Below, one piece after another: positions 8,234 to 18,800 of a stretch of 64,000 nt of DNA (its first letter is position 1; each line of letters starts with the position of its first letter). The translations under genes were made by a program, and so were the position numbers. The stretch is from the NCBI GenBank assembly GCA_024233135.1, contig JACKPZ010000009.1, forward strand, positions 110,036 to 174,035. Reading direction: 5' to 3'. The notes below the pieces were generated by a model, which was not told where the DNA came from, searched no databases, and saw nothing but the letters and a program-made list of their open reading frames with translations. The stretch is from Akkermansiaceae bacterium. Lineage in GTDB: Bacteria > Verrucomicrobiota > Verrucomicrobiia > Verrucomicrobiales > Akkermansiaceae.

Positions 8234-11200
8234 TCAGGGGTCGACCATGAACAGGCGGATGAAATACGCGGGGTGCCCCGCCATGGAAACCGTGGCTCTC
8301 AGCAACGTGTCGGCGCCGGTTCCCTCCGTGGTGCTCGGCAGAACGTCCCAGTCGGTCGGGGCGAGCGTGAGGTCCTCGGTGCCCCGGATCGTGTAGTGGA
8401 TTTCCGCCCGCGGCACGGGATAGGCGATCGTGATGTCGCCGCCCTGAAACACGGGTTTCGGAAGGAGGTGGGCCGAGCCCGCCAAGGGATCGAAGCCGAG
8501 GCCGTACTCGACGCGGTTGGTCAGCCCGTCGGCATCCGGGTCCATGTCGTCGTCCGCCTCGGGGTTCGAAAGCCAATCCAATCCGAAGTGGTGCACCCGC
8601 CACGCGTCGATGGCCTTTGCGGTCCCATCCACCCGGACGATCGTGTGGTTTCCCGAACCGATCCAAGGAACCCGGATGAAATCCCCTTCGATGGTTCCGG
8701 TGACTTCAAAGCCGTCCACGAACACCTTGGGGTCGGGGCTCGCACCTTTGGGAACGGCGACGGTCGCCAGGATGTTGACCGGTAGCGAAACGTCGAGGCG
8801 GTAGGCTTCCACGCTCCGTTCCCATTGCACCGCGACGTCACCACGATCAGTGGCCATGCTGCCTTCCGCACGGGCCAGCGAGGTGCCGAAGTCCAGTGGC
8901 TTGATCTGGATTTCCCCGGATTGTGGTTTGAGCGGTTTCACCCCGAGGATGTAGCGAAGGTATCCCTCCAGACCCGCCGCGCCCCAAGCGTGGGACATGC
9001 TCTGGCCGGTGGTGTCCGCGTCCCACGACTCCCAGGTCGCGGTCGCGCCTTTCGACAGGATGTCAGCATATCCATATGTCCAGGTGTTGTCGGTGAACAA
9101 ATCGATGAGATGTTCGCCCTCCTCCGCCTCGCCGATCGCGCGGATCAGCCACGGCAGCGTGACCATGCCGACGCTCATCTCGAGTTCCTTGACCTTGGCG
9201 ATGACGTCCGTTTTTTGCGCGGCCGGCACGATGCCCAGCGCGAGCGGGAACATGTTGGCGTGTTGGGAAACGTGAGTGCTCGGCGAGCCGCCGGAATTCA
9301 CTCCATCGACGTAGACCCCGCCGCCGTTGATGAGCTGGCTGTTCATCGATGCCTCCAGGTCGTCCGCGCGTCCCCACCAGAGGTTTCGGTCGGCGGTGTT
9401 GCCCAATTCCGCGGCGATTTTCGCCATCACGTCGTAGTCGGCGAACGCCCAGCCGTTGATGACCGTGCGGGCCGCGGTCATGTCATAGCCGAAGCGCATG
9501 GTCGCCGGCCAGTCGACGATGCCATATTGGTAGGCGCCGCTGCCGCCGCTGAGGTTGGTGATCAATCCCGTCGTCGTGTCCCGATGGGCATGGACGTAGT
9601 TGGCGATCGCCTCGAACTTCGGATAGTTCGCCGCGAGAAACGCCCGGTCGCCCGTTTCCATGTAATAGTTCCAGACCCACGTCAGGTAGGCCTGCGTGTA
9701 GTCCGGAATGTCGCGCGCGCCATCGTTGTTCGGATAGACCGCGTTCACCCGGCCGGTGCCGGACCAGTGCTGGTCCATCGACTGGAGGAACTCGTGCAGG
9801 GTGCGGCGGGTGAGCAGGCGTTCGTTCATCACTGGCATCGCGACGGTGCTCTGGATCGCCGCGTCACCGAGGAAGCCGCCCTTTTCGCGGGTCGGCGTGT
9901 CCACGAACTCCTCCTGGGCGCAGGTGAGGAGCGATTGTTTCATCAGGTCCCACGCGGCGTTGAGGGCAGGGTCGGACGAGTCGAACGAAGAACGCGAGGT
10001 GTCCATCGCGCTGTGGCGTTCGATGAAGGTGAAGTTTTCCGAGGTCACCACCATTGGCGGGCTGTCGATCTGGAAATAACGCATGCCGAGATACTCGACC
10101 GGCTCATACGTGAACGATCCGCCGTTGAGGATGGTCCGGAAACTCATGTCGGTGCTCTGGCTCATCGACGTGTCGATCGCGCCGGTGCCGGTGAGGGCGT
10201 AGCCGCCGCGCATCTGGATGGTGGTTCCCGACGATCCGCCGGAGAACCGGATGCGCGGCACACCGCTGCGCACCCGGCCGAGATCGATGACATATCGGTT
10301 TCCGGACAACGCCGTGATCGATGCCGGTTCCACCGTGACTTCCGTTTCCACAATGCGCGAGAGATCCGGAGCCAGCGTGCCGGTCCACGGGGAAACCGGG
10401 TGTGCGCCGATCGCGGTGGCGGTGCTCCACGACGAGTCGTTGAATGCCTCGGCAAACCAATCCGGGGTCATCAGGCGCGAGTCGATCAACTCGATGTAGC
10501 CGACTCCTTCACCGCTGTTGCGCTGCGATTGGCCGAGGACCCATGCGGATGCGCGTGACTGCAACCAGGTTCCGTCCGTTCCGATGACCGAGGAAGAACC
10601 GTCGGTGTAGCGCACGATCGCTTTCAGGATCACGCCGCGCCCGCCGGCCGGCCGTCCCTGGCCGCCGCCGAACCAGTGGTTGAAGAGGGCGAATTGGTTC
10701 ACCGCGTTGGCTTCGACCAGCCCGGTGATGTCATATGCGTTGTAGTACTGGTGCTCCGGGTAGTGGTAGGCGGGTCCTTTTCCCACCAACGTTTCGTTCA
10801 GATAGAGCGCATATTTGTGTGCGCTGGAAACATAGACGGTCGCGCGCTCCACCGCCTTGTCCGGGAGCGTGCTCTTGTGGCGGTAGTAGGAATAGTCGTC
10901 GCTGTCCGTGCTGTCGCGGCGGATCCACTGGGCGCCGGACCAGTCGGAATCCCCAAGGAGTCCGACGACAAACGTCGCCGGGGCCGAATACGGACTCACG
11001 TTTCCGTCGCGGTCCCACGTCCGGATCTTCCAGAACACCTGCTGGTCACCCGCCAGCGCCGTTCCGTCATAGGCGATGTGATTCTGCGCGCCGGCGTTGA
11101 CCTGTCCGCTGTCCCAGAGGTCGCCGTTGTCGGCGGCGAGATCCGCCGCGGTGGACGCGGCGAGAATCTGATAGGCAGACTGGATCTCGTTCGGGTCGGA

Positions 11201-12445
11201 GTCGTTCACCTGCCAGCCGAAGTAGGGTGCGTCGCTCGTGCCGACGGGCCCGATGGCATCGTCCACCCGGAGGTCGGTCGGCGCGCCGGGAGCATGCGCA
11301 CCCGGCGGGAAAACGGGCGGGCTGCCGGGTTCGTCCTCTTTGTGGAGCGTCAGGGCATATGCCCGGACGTCGGTTTCCCCGCCGACTCCCGCGCTGGTTC
11401 CTTCGATGCGAACCGAGAAGGTCTGCCCGTCCACATGGCCCGGGCCGGAGAAATCCGTCGCCACCTCGAGTTGATCGCCGTCGATCTGGAACAGGCCGTT
11501 GTCATCGTCGCCGGCGCCGGCGACCAGCGCGTAGGTGGAGTCCTGCGGCTGCCCGTCGAGCGTGGCGGAGAGGGAGCCGATCGTGGTGCCCGCGGGGTCG
11601 TTCGAGCCGAAGGCGTTGCCTTCGAGTGCCATCGCGAACACCGGAACGGGAGGCGGACCGGTGGTGGTGACGCGCAGGTTGTCGATGAGATGTCCGGTCA
11701 CGTTGCAGCCGATCTCGAAGCGGATGGCACCGGCGTTTCCGCTCCACTGGAAATTGTCGTTCGCCACCTGCGTCCCGTTGATGGTGGTGACCGCGTTGAC
11801 CGCCTCTCCGTCGGCGAATGGGGTGAACGAAAGTTCGATCGAGACCGGATACGAGGTGTTGCTGGAAGTGGAGATACCGCCGCCGTTGCCGAGGCTCGAG
11901 CCGCTGTCGAAGCGCTGGGTGCCGCCGTTCTGACGGATGAGGATGCCGTAGTCGGTGTCGGAGTTGTTGACGCGGCTGGTGTCGCCCGAGTTGTTGTTTT
12001 CCGTGCCGAAACTCCAGCCGTGCCACTCGGTGTTGGAGGCGGTGGTGGGGATCCAGTCATAGGTGATCTTCATGCCGCCGCCGGCGAGGATCGATGATGC
12101 GGCAAGGCCGCCGGCCCAGTTGTAGCGGTCGCTCGCGCCGGACACGGGATCGTTGGTCGCAAGTTCGAAACGCAGGCCGCCGCCGGGCGTGTTGCTTCCC
12201 GGATAGAGAAGCGCCACCCGGTTGTTGGTGATGGACTGGTCGGTGCCGAAGGACCGGAGATAGGTTTCATTGGCAAGGAGTCCCGTCACGCGGCCCGCGG
12301 TGGACGCGCTGTCGAAGCCGCCGTTCGCCGCGTTGAAGGTATCCGCGAACAACTCGGTTTCGGTTTGTGCGGCGGTTTTCGCCAGCAGCAAGGCCGGCAG
12401 CATCACGCCGGGCAGGAGGCAGCGGTGGGACTTCGGGATTCTCAT
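8234..12445 (-). CDS. GH78-type alpha-L-rhamnosidase with added N-terminal modules
   Basis: 1403 residues. GH78 alpha-L-rhamnosidases release terminal rhamnose from plant polysaccharides and glycosides by inversion. Order of parts: signal peptide (about 1-27); jelly-roll/LamG-like domain (about 30-265) resembling the PEP-CTERM protein at 22213-23082; cadherin-like domain (about 268-373) shared with the next upstream protein; a fibronectin-like segment; rhamnosidase N domains; (alpha/alpha)6 catalytic barrel; and a C-terminal tail with DDDMDPDADGL Ca-binding repeat. The signature DTPTREKGGFLGDA starts at Asp849 with Glu854 as the family's likely general acid. Glu1139 in ATWESW, followed by SMSHAWG, fits the general base. 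The ATG at 12445 is chosen because the signal peptide starts there; a longer frame adds 29 unlikely residues. It would supply rhamnose to the RhaT/RhaA system at 44275-46783. Confidence 0.9.
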   Translation of the reverse strand: MRIPKSHRCLLPGVMLPALLLAKTAAQTETELFADTFNAANGGFDSASTAGRVTGLLANETYLRSFGTDQSITNNRVALLYPGSNTPGGGLRFELATNDPVSGASDRYNWAGGLAASSILAGGGMKITYDWIPTTASNTEWHGWSFGTENNNSGDTSRVNNSDTDYGILIRQNGGTQRFDSGSSLGNGGGISTSSNTSYPVSIELSFTPFADGEAVNAVTTINGTQVANDNFQWSGNAGAIRFEIGCNVTGHLIDNLRVTTTGPPPVPVFAMALEGNAFGSNDPAGTTIGSLSATLDGQPQDSTYALVAGAGDDDNGLFQIDGDQLEVATDFSGPGHVDGQTFSVRIEGTSAGVGGETDVRAYALTLHKEDEPGSPPVFPPGAHAPGAPTDLRVDDAIGPVGTSDAPYFGWQVNDSDPNEIQSAYQILAASTAADLAADNGDLWDSGQVNAGAQNHIAYDGTALAGDQQVFWKIRTWDRDGNVSPYSAPATFVVGLLGDSDWSGAQWIRRDSTDSDDYSYYRHKSTLPDKAVERATVYVSSAHKYALYLNETLVGKGPAYHYPEHQYYNAYDITGLVEANAVNQFALFNHWFGGGQGRPAGGRGVILKAIVRYTDGSSSVIGTDGTWLQSRASAWVLGQSQRNSGEGVGYIELIDSRLMTPDWFAEAFNDSSWSTATAIGAHPVSPWTGTLAPDLSRIVETEVTVEPASITALSGNRYVIDLGRVRSGVPRIRFSGGSSGTTIQMRGGYALTGTGAIDTSMSQSTDMSFRTILNGGSFTYEPVEYLGMRYFQIDSPPMVVTSENFTFIERHSAMDTSRSSFDSSDPALNAAWDLMKQSLLTCAQEEFVDTPTREKGGFLGDAAIQSTVAMPVMNERLLTRRTLHEFLQSMDQHWSGTGRVNAVYPNNDGARDIPDYTQAYLTWVWNYYMETGDRAFLAANYPKFEAIANYVHAHRDTTTGLITNLSGGSGAYQYGIVDWPATMRFGYDMTAARTVINGWAFADYDVMAKIAAELGNTADRNLWWGRADDLEASMNSQLINGGGVYVDGVNSGGSPSTHVSQHANMFPLALGIVPAAQKTDVIAKVKELEMSVGMVTLPWLIRAIGEAEEGEHLIDLFTDNTWTYGYADILSKGATATWESWDADTTGQSMSHAWGAAGLEGYLRYILGVKPLKPQSGEIQIKPLDFGTSLARAEGSMATDRGDVAVQWERSVEAYRLDVSLPVNILATVAVPKGASPDPKVFVDGFEVTGTIEGDFIRVPWIGSGNHTIVRVDGTAKAIDAWRVHHFGLDWLSNPEADDDMDPDADGLTNRVEYGLGFDPLAGSAHLLPKPVFQGGDITIAYPVPRAEIHYTIRGTEDLTLAPTDWDVLPSTTEGTGADTLLRATVSMAGHPAYFIRLFMVDP

Positions 12446-12491
12446 CAAGGTTCGAAGGTGGCCGATGACGAAACAGGACCGTGCGGAGTTG

Positions 12492-12543
12492 AAAAAAAAC
12501 CACCCGCCGGATGCGAACCGATGGGAACGCACGCGGCGGGTGG
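12492..12543 (-). terminator. Rho-independent terminator after the mosaic protein gene
   Basis: Read on the minus strand, CCACCCGCCG pairs with CGGCGGGTGG (stem arms at 12543-12534 and 12509-12500), partly extended inward, and is followed by eight T residues (12499-12492). It lies 23 bases after the stop at 12566 and only about 46 bases before the ATG of the rhamnosidase gene. Confidence 0.85.
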
Positions 12544-12565
12544 AGGGAAGATCCGATCGTGGAAT

Positions 12566-15500
12566 CTAGTTGCCGAGGCGGACGAAATACTTCGAAGCGC
12601 CGCCGAATTCCGATGCCGGAACCGTCACTTGTCCCACGCCGCCGCCATCCGTGGTGGGGCTGAGCGGTGAAGCAAGGGGCACGAACGCGGACTGCATGTC
12701 GGGCGACTTCACGACCGTGTAGCTCGTGCTCGGATCACCGAGGAAGTCGATGATCAGATCGCCGGAACCATTGCGTGAAACGCCGGTGATGACCGGTACC
12801 GAAGCCGGCGCCACGTTGACTTGCTCCACGATCCGGAGGTTGTCCACCGTGGCGTTGTAGGTCGACGAACGGAAGTCCGTGTAGACGCCCACGTAAGCGG
12901 CTTGTCCGGAGAAGTTCGCGTTGGTGTAGGAACCCAACTGATGCCACGCGAGGTCGCCCTTGCTGACCCAGCCGGAGACGAATTCGGTTTCCGAAACGCG
13001 GGTGATATAGACCGCCAGCAGGTTGGCGGGAAAGACCGTAGCGGGAGCGGGCGTCTGGCCTGCGTCGGTCGTGCCGACGAACCGCTCGCTCAGGAAGTCG
13101 CCACTCCTGCGGATGCCCGCGGTGAAGATGTCCTCACGCGGGTTCGCAGGCGGGTTGGCGAGCGTGACGATCACGCCGATGGTCTCGTTGCTGCTGGTGC
13201 CGCCGCCGTAGTGGACGATGTCGAGCATGACCGACTCGCCGACTCCGAGGACCTGGGTGTCGTGCATGTAGGCGGATTGCAGGGCTCCCGCGGTGTGGCT
13301 GGGGTTGGTGATCTGGAGGGTGTTGGCCACCGCTCCGTCCACGTCATAGACCATGGCGCCGGTGCCGGGGTCGTTGGAGAGCATCGTCGTGCCGGCCCAA
13401 CTGGAGGCCTCGCCCGGATCTTCGAATCCGTAGGTGGACAACACCGCGTAGTCGTCGTGCACGCCGTCGAGGTTGTCGTCCTTGGAAACGGTGAGGACGA
13501 ACACATCATCGGACGTCTCTCCTCCGACGCCCGTGCTGGTTCCCTGGACGCGCACGGAGAAGGTCTGGCCGTGCACCGAGTTGGCACCGGTAAAGTCACT
13601 GTTGACCTGGAGGTTGCCGGAGCCGTCGATCGAAAACAGCAGGTTGTCGGGATAGCCGGCGTTGTCGATGAAGGTGTAGGTCGCGGCCTGCGGCGCGGCG
13701 GCAATGGTCGACGAGAGGGTGCCGATGGTCGTGCCGATCGGGTCGCCCGAGACGAAATTCGTGTCGTCGAGGTCCGTGATGAGCGGCGGAACCACCACGA
13801 CACCGGTTTCCTCGTTGGTGAGGCCATACATGTGGAAACTGACCCCGGACTTGTCCGTGACGCTGACATGGGTGCCGGCGTTGACCACCAGGTCGGTTCC
13901 CTGGGCGGTGTAATCCCAACTCACGAAGAGGGCGTCGTCGTCGTTGAACGTCCCGGTGACGAAGCCGGGCCGGTCCTCCGGCAGCGCGCCGAAGGCATGC
14001 ACCACTTCCGTGCCGTTGGTGAAGGTGATGTCGACCGGGCGGTCCTGCAACGGACTCCAGGCCCGGATGTAAAGCCGCACGGTATAGTCATTGCCCGGCG
14101 TCAGGCCGGAAAGCGTGTAGTCCTGGGATTCGCCCGCATCGCCACCATTGGTGGAATAGGTCATGGTGCTGAGCAGGTCGATGATGCCCGTGCCCGTGAC
14201 GCCGCCGCTGGCGGGAATCCAGCCGTTGAGGTTGGCGGAGGTGATCGCGGACCGCGTGTTGCCGCCGCTCGGCGTCCAGTTGAAGTTCGCGACGCTGTTC
14301 GCCGTGGTCAGCACGTCGAACACGACACCGTTGACGGTGGCTGCGCCGCCGCCGCTGATCTTGTGGGTGTAGCTCTTGGTGGCGGCGATGTCGCTGCTGG
14401 CGTCGTCGGTGATCTGGGTCACAGTCACGCCGGCCGCCTTCGCGAAGTCCGTGTCGTCGGTGGGGTCGGTGCCCAGGTCCACTTCGAATCCGTCGCGTGC
14501 GCCGTCACCGTCGCTGTCGCGGAAGAAGGCGTCGGTGGTTTCGGTGGCCTCGTCCGGGTCGTCCAGACCGTCGGCATCGGTGTCGACCAAGGTCGGGTCG
14601 CCGAGGAAACCGTCAACCTCGTCGAAGTCGCTCAGGGTGTCGTTATCGCTATCGTCATCCTTCGGGTTGATGTCGGGGTAGTTGAGGAACGTGTACAGCG
14701 CGTGGGTTCCGATGCTCAGTTCGTATTCGTCGAGGTCGGTAAGGCCGTCGTTGTCGAAGTCGCCGGTTCCCGCGCCGCCGATCCCGTTGCCGAAGGCGTC
14801 GCCCTTGAGGTCGGTCAGGTTGTCTGGGTCAGTCCACTGGTATTCCCAGGAGTCGGGAATGCCGTCACCATCCGAGTCGTCCACGACCGTCTCGAACGGG
14901 ACGACGATCATGACCGCGCGGCTGCTGAAATGGGCGAATACCTCGGAATGCGAACCGGCGGTCGGGACCTGCCCCATGTGCATGGTGTGACCGCTGCCGC
15001 CGGTGGCGATATAAGTCCGCTGCAGCACCGTGCTCGCGTTGCCACTGGAGTAGTCCGGAGTGCTGGAAAGGGCGGCGGCGTTGTCCACGGCGTTCACCAC
15101 CACGAATCCGTTGCTCGCCGCCATGGTGTAGTCGATGGTGAACGTGACATTGGAGCCGGAGGACTGGGTTTTCGCGGCGGGGATCGTGCCGATGCTGTCT
15201 ACGTTGTCCAACGCGACCCAGCTCCAGGCGCTGTTGCCGGTGGAGGAGGTGGAGTCGCCGGAAATGACGAGGTCGCCGGTGGCCGGCGGACTGAGCATTA
15301 CGTAGGTGGTGGCGAACTGGGCGGTTCCGCCTTGGCCGGACTTCTCCGCCGTCAGCGGCGTGCCGTCGTAGGTCACGGTCCAGTTGCTGTTGCTCTCGCC
15401 GCTGACCATGACCACGAGCGCGTTCGCGCCGGTGATGTCGATGGGGGTGGCGGGAAGCATCGAAATGCCAGTTCCGCCGCCCGCGTTTGAGAAGGTGCCG

Positions 15501-15628
15501 GAACCGGAACCGGTCGAAGTGGCGGACGCCGTGTTGACCGAGATCGGCGCGCCCTTGAGGAGCGACGCGGACCCCGCGAGCAACGCACAGGCGCAGAGTG
15601 CGCCGCGCAAGGTTGGGTTTGGTTTCAT
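12566..15628 (-). CDS. Secreted mosaic protein with Ca-binding repeats, no evident catalytic domain
   Basis: 1020 residues starting with a signal peptide (LLAGSASLLKGAP). Modules in order: a roughly 210-residue domain (about 30-250) that also occurs in the esterase gene at 15853-22134; thrombospondin type 3-like Ca repeats (about 250-385; DSDGDGIPDSWE, DTDADGLDDPDE and others); a beta-sandwich segment (about 400-600); a cadherin-like domain (about 614-720) shared with the rhamnosidase; a LamG-like beta-sandwich (about 730-930); and a C-terminal domain common at the ends of verrucomicrobial exported proteins. No hydrolase signature is visible. Carbohydrate binding or cell-surface adhesion in polysaccharide capture is a reasonable guess from context. 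The ATG at 15628 gives the signal peptide directly. Confidence 0.8.
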   Translation of the reverse strand: MKPNPTLRGALCACALLAGSASLLKGAPISVNTASATSTGSGSGTFSNAGGGTGISMLPATPIDITGANALVVMVSGESNSNWTVTYDGTPLTAEKSGQGGTAQFATTYVMLSPPATGDLVISGDSTSSTGNSAWSWVALDNVDSIGTIPAAKTQSSGSNVTFTIDYTMAASNGFVVVNAVDNAAALSSTPDYSSGNASTVLQRTYIATGGSGHTMHMGQVPTAGSHSEVFAHFSSRAVMIVVPFETVVDDSDGDGIPDSWEYQWTDPDNLTDLKGDAFGNGIGGAGTGDFDNDGLTDLDEYELSIGTHALYTFLNYPDINPKDDDSDNDTLSDFDEVDGFLGDPTLVDTDADGLDDPDEATETTDAFFRDSDGDGARDGFEVDLGTDPTDDTDFAKAAGVTVTQITDDASSDIAATKSYTHKISGGGAATVNGVVFDVLTTANSVANFNWTPSGGNTRSAITSANLNGWIPASGGVTGTGIIDLLSTMTYSTNGGDAGESQDYTLSGLTPGNDYTVRLYIRAWSPLQDRPVDITFTNGTEVVHAFGALPEDRPGFVTGTFNDDDALFVSWDYTAQGTDLVVNAGTHVSVTDKSGVSFHMYGLTNEETGVVVVPPLITDLDDTNFVSGDPIGTTIGTLSSTIAAAPQAATYTFIDNAGYPDNLLFSIDGSGNLQVNSDFTGANSVHGQTFSVRVQGTSTGVGGETSDDVFVLTVSKDDNLDGVHDDYAVLSTYGFEDPGEASSWAGTTMLSNDPGTGAMVYDVDGAVANTLQITNPSHTAGALQSAYMHDTQVLGVGESVMLDIVHYGGGTSSNETIGVIVTLANPPANPREDIFTAGIRRSGDFLSERFVGTTDAGQTPAPATVFPANLLAVYITRVSETEFVSGWVSKGDLAWHQLGSYTNANFSGQAAYVGVYTDFRSSTYNATVDNLRIVEQVNVAPASVPVITGVSRNGSGDLIIDFLGDPSTSYTVVKSPDMQSAFVPLASPLSPTTDGGGVGQVTVPASEFGGASKYFVRLGN

Positions 15629-15852
15629 AGTGGTTGGTAGGGATTCTGGGTCTGGGAACTGGAAGGGAGGTCTCCGTGGTGTGCTTGATCCCGGCACGAG
15701 ACGGAGAGACCGAACATACCATGGAGCGGCACTTTGGGAATAACCCACTTCGCCTACTCCGGGAGGACTATATTCGATGCGCTGTGGAGTCGCGGATTCT
15801 CCAGTCTTTTGGAGATCAGTCTGATTGATTTCAAAGGACCGGGTGGAGGAAT
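15629..15852. other. Intergenic, promoter of the mosaic protein gene
   Basis: No gene is visible. The stretch must hold the promoter of the minus-strand gene starting at 15628 and the 3' region of the esterase gene ending at 15853. A small hairpin TCTCCA-6-TGGAGA lies near 15800-15820 but lacks a T tract, so it is not called a terminator. Confidence 0.3.
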
Positions 15853-18800
15853 TCAGGGGGCCGCGGACGTTTCGTCGTTCTGCATGATCGAAACCCGGAG
15901 AAAGGCGCGGTTTCCGGAGATCGGGGAAGAGACCTCGAGAACGGAGTCGTCATCCTGTTGCACGGTGACGCCCGCGGTCGACCATGACTCCGGCGTCAGG
16001 TCGGACGAACGTTGGGCGACGTAGTCCACGCCGGCGACTCCGGATTTCTCCAGGCGAAGCACGGCATTTGGTGGAGAGAGGCTGATCGAATAGGCGCTGG
16101 GCCCGTAGGCATCCGCGACCAGCGGGTTTCGCCCGGCGGTGGCGACTTCCACGAGGTTCGGAACGCCGTCATGGTCATCGTCGAGATCGGGCGCTCCGAG
16201 GCCGGGATATAGCTCGGCCACCGCCTTCTCATATCCCGAGAGGATGGTGATGGTGAGTTCCGCAAGGTCCGTCCCACCGGAATTGGTGGCCGAGATCGTG
16301 ATGCCGGTATGCGTGCCCACCGCGATCTGGCCGGTGATTTCACCGGTCGACGGGTTTACCGATGCGCCGGCGGGCAGGCCGGTGGCTCCGAAGGAAGTCG
16401 GGGTGTTGGTGGCGGTGATGAAGTAGGAGAACACCTCACCCTGCGCACCGCCGGCGTTGGCGGCGCTGGTGATGACGGGAGGGTCGGCATCCGTAATCGC
16501 ACCGGCTTCGATCCCGTTGCTCTGGCCGACCGCGTTGACGGCCGTCACCACATAAAAATAGGCCGTGCCCTGGGTGAGTCCGGTGTTGGAGTAACTTGTC
16601 GAAATCCAACCCGACTCGATCGTCGTATACGGTCCGCCGCTGCTGGTCGCGCGCTGGATGTTGTAACTCGTCGCGCCTTCGGCGGCGGCCCATGCGAGGT
16701 CGATCTGGTTGGTGGATGCCGCGGTGGCGGTGGTGTCAGCCGGCGCGGCGGGTGCAGGTATGGGCGCGGCTTCGAAGGAAATGGTGGCGAACGCGCTGCC
16801 CTGATAGAGATTCGTGTAGACGTCGGTGTATGAACCCGCGGACGCCACGTTTCCATAGACGTGACGCGTTCCGAAGTTGGTGTCCACATAACCGGAATAC
16901 AACGTGTTGACCGGATTGCCCGATTGGAGTGCGGGCACCGGACCGCTCGCCGCCTGCCACCAGTTGTTCACTCCGCATCCGAGCACGAATCCGCCATCGG
17001 TCGCGTTGGCATAGGTGAGATCAAGGGTGCCGGAAGTCGCGCCGGAGGCCTCGGCGTCCGATCCGGCCACGCCGCCAATGTCGGACAGCGACATCGCGCT
17101 GATAGCGAAGTCATCCGTTGCGGTCGCGTTCGCGGAAACCACGATGTCTCCGCTGGTCGTGGTGATGCCCGTTAGATAGAAGATGTGGGCTCCCTGGTTT
17201 CGTCCGTTGATCGGGTTCACATCCGCGGTCGGGCCGGGAACCATGTCCACGCCGTCGAATTTCACGCCGGTGATGGCGGTCGTGGTTTCCTCCGTGATCA
17301 TGACCACCAGGGCGTCTCCGCCGTTCATGGCGAACGAGCTGACCGTGTGGCCGTTGAGATTGCCATTTGGAACAGCGGCGGATGTCGAGTTTGCCATGCC
17401 GGCCGTCAACGTGGGCGGCGTTGCCGGTGTGGCCGACACCTCCGCGCTGTTCGGACCTTCGCCAAACGTGTTGGTCGCGCTCACCACGTAGTAATATGTC
17501 ACTCCCTCGGTGAGGCCGGTGTCGGAAAACGTCGTGGTGGCGAGGCCGGCGAACACCGCGACGGGAGCGCCGCCGCTGGTGGTGGACCGTTTGACCGTGT
17601 AGGTGTCCGCCCATTCGGATGCCGACCACGAGAGATTGATCTGACTGGTGGATGCCACGACCGCCTCCAGACCGGCGGGAGCGGCCGGCGGGTCCTCGGG
17701 CACCGCAAGGGTGGTGGCGGTCGCCTCGCCGCTTTCGGCACTGGTTCCGATGGAGTTCGTCGCGCTCACGACATAGAAGTAGGCGGTTCCGGGGTCCAAA
17801 CCGGTGTCGGAAAAGGCCGGAACCACCAAGTCCGTCGCGACGATCGAGAATGAACCGCCGCTGGTAGAGGCTCGCTTCACGGTGTAGGTGTCCGCGCCGG
17901 ACGCGGGCGACCAGGTGAGATCGATCTGTTCGGGGGAAACCGCGTTGGCCAGCAGCCCGGTGGGGGTGTCCGGGGCGGTGGTAGGGATGGTCCGGACGGT
18001 CACCGTTCCGGTGACTTCCAGCGCGAGGGTGTTCCACTCGAGGCCGGTGGTGAGCGACGGGAGAGTCACGGACGCGAAAGACCCGCCAATCGACGAAGCG
18101 TCGAGAAGTTGGAACGAATCTCCGTCGACAAGCGGGGTGGCGTCGGTCTGCGTGACCAGCAGGTCGCCTCCCAGAACGATGGCTCCGTCCGAGTGGATCG
18201 TGTCGTTCGCAGGGGATGATTTGCGGATTTTCAACACCGTAGTGCTTCCTTCGGACAAGCCCAGGTCGTCCCCGAAGCCGAGGGTTCCAAACTCGCTGCC
18301 GATCGAGAGGGTCGAACCGCCCTCCATCGTGATGTCGCCCAAAACGTTTCCTGTTCCTGACAGGCGCTGTCCGTCCAGCATGGTCATGCCGCCGCTGGTG
18401 CGGCCGCTCACGTCGAGCGAGGCTCCCGTGGAAATCGTGATGCTCGGGGTGCCGGTCATTGAGCCGCTGCCGGCGATGGCGAGCGTGCCTTCCTCGACCT
18501 TGGTGATGCCGATGGACGTGTGCGAGCCCATCAGGGTGAGCGTTCCGGCGCCGCGCTTCGTGATGATGCCGCCACCGGAGGTATTTCCATTGAAACTGGT
18601 GTCATCGGAGCGGTTGAAGATGAGCTCGCCGGCATTGAGGGCGACGTCGCCGGTGCCGAGGCTGCCGGTGTTTCCACCGTCTCCGATCTGTAGCAAGCCG
18701 GCCTCGAGCGTGGTCAACCCGCTGTAGGTGTTGTTGCCCGTCAGGGTCCAGGTTCCATCCCCCACCTTGGTCACCTTGGTCGTTCCGGCGTCGCTGATGA

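Noticed and set aside
8825..10558. 577-codon open frame on the plus strand
   Set aside because: Antisense to the GH78 catalytic region, whose family motifs are unmistakable.
12821..15490. 889-codon open frame on the plus strand
   Set aside because: It is antisense to the mosaic protein, with a Val/Gly/Arg/Asp-rich composition typical of GC-rich shadow frames; no start site or domain is recognisable.
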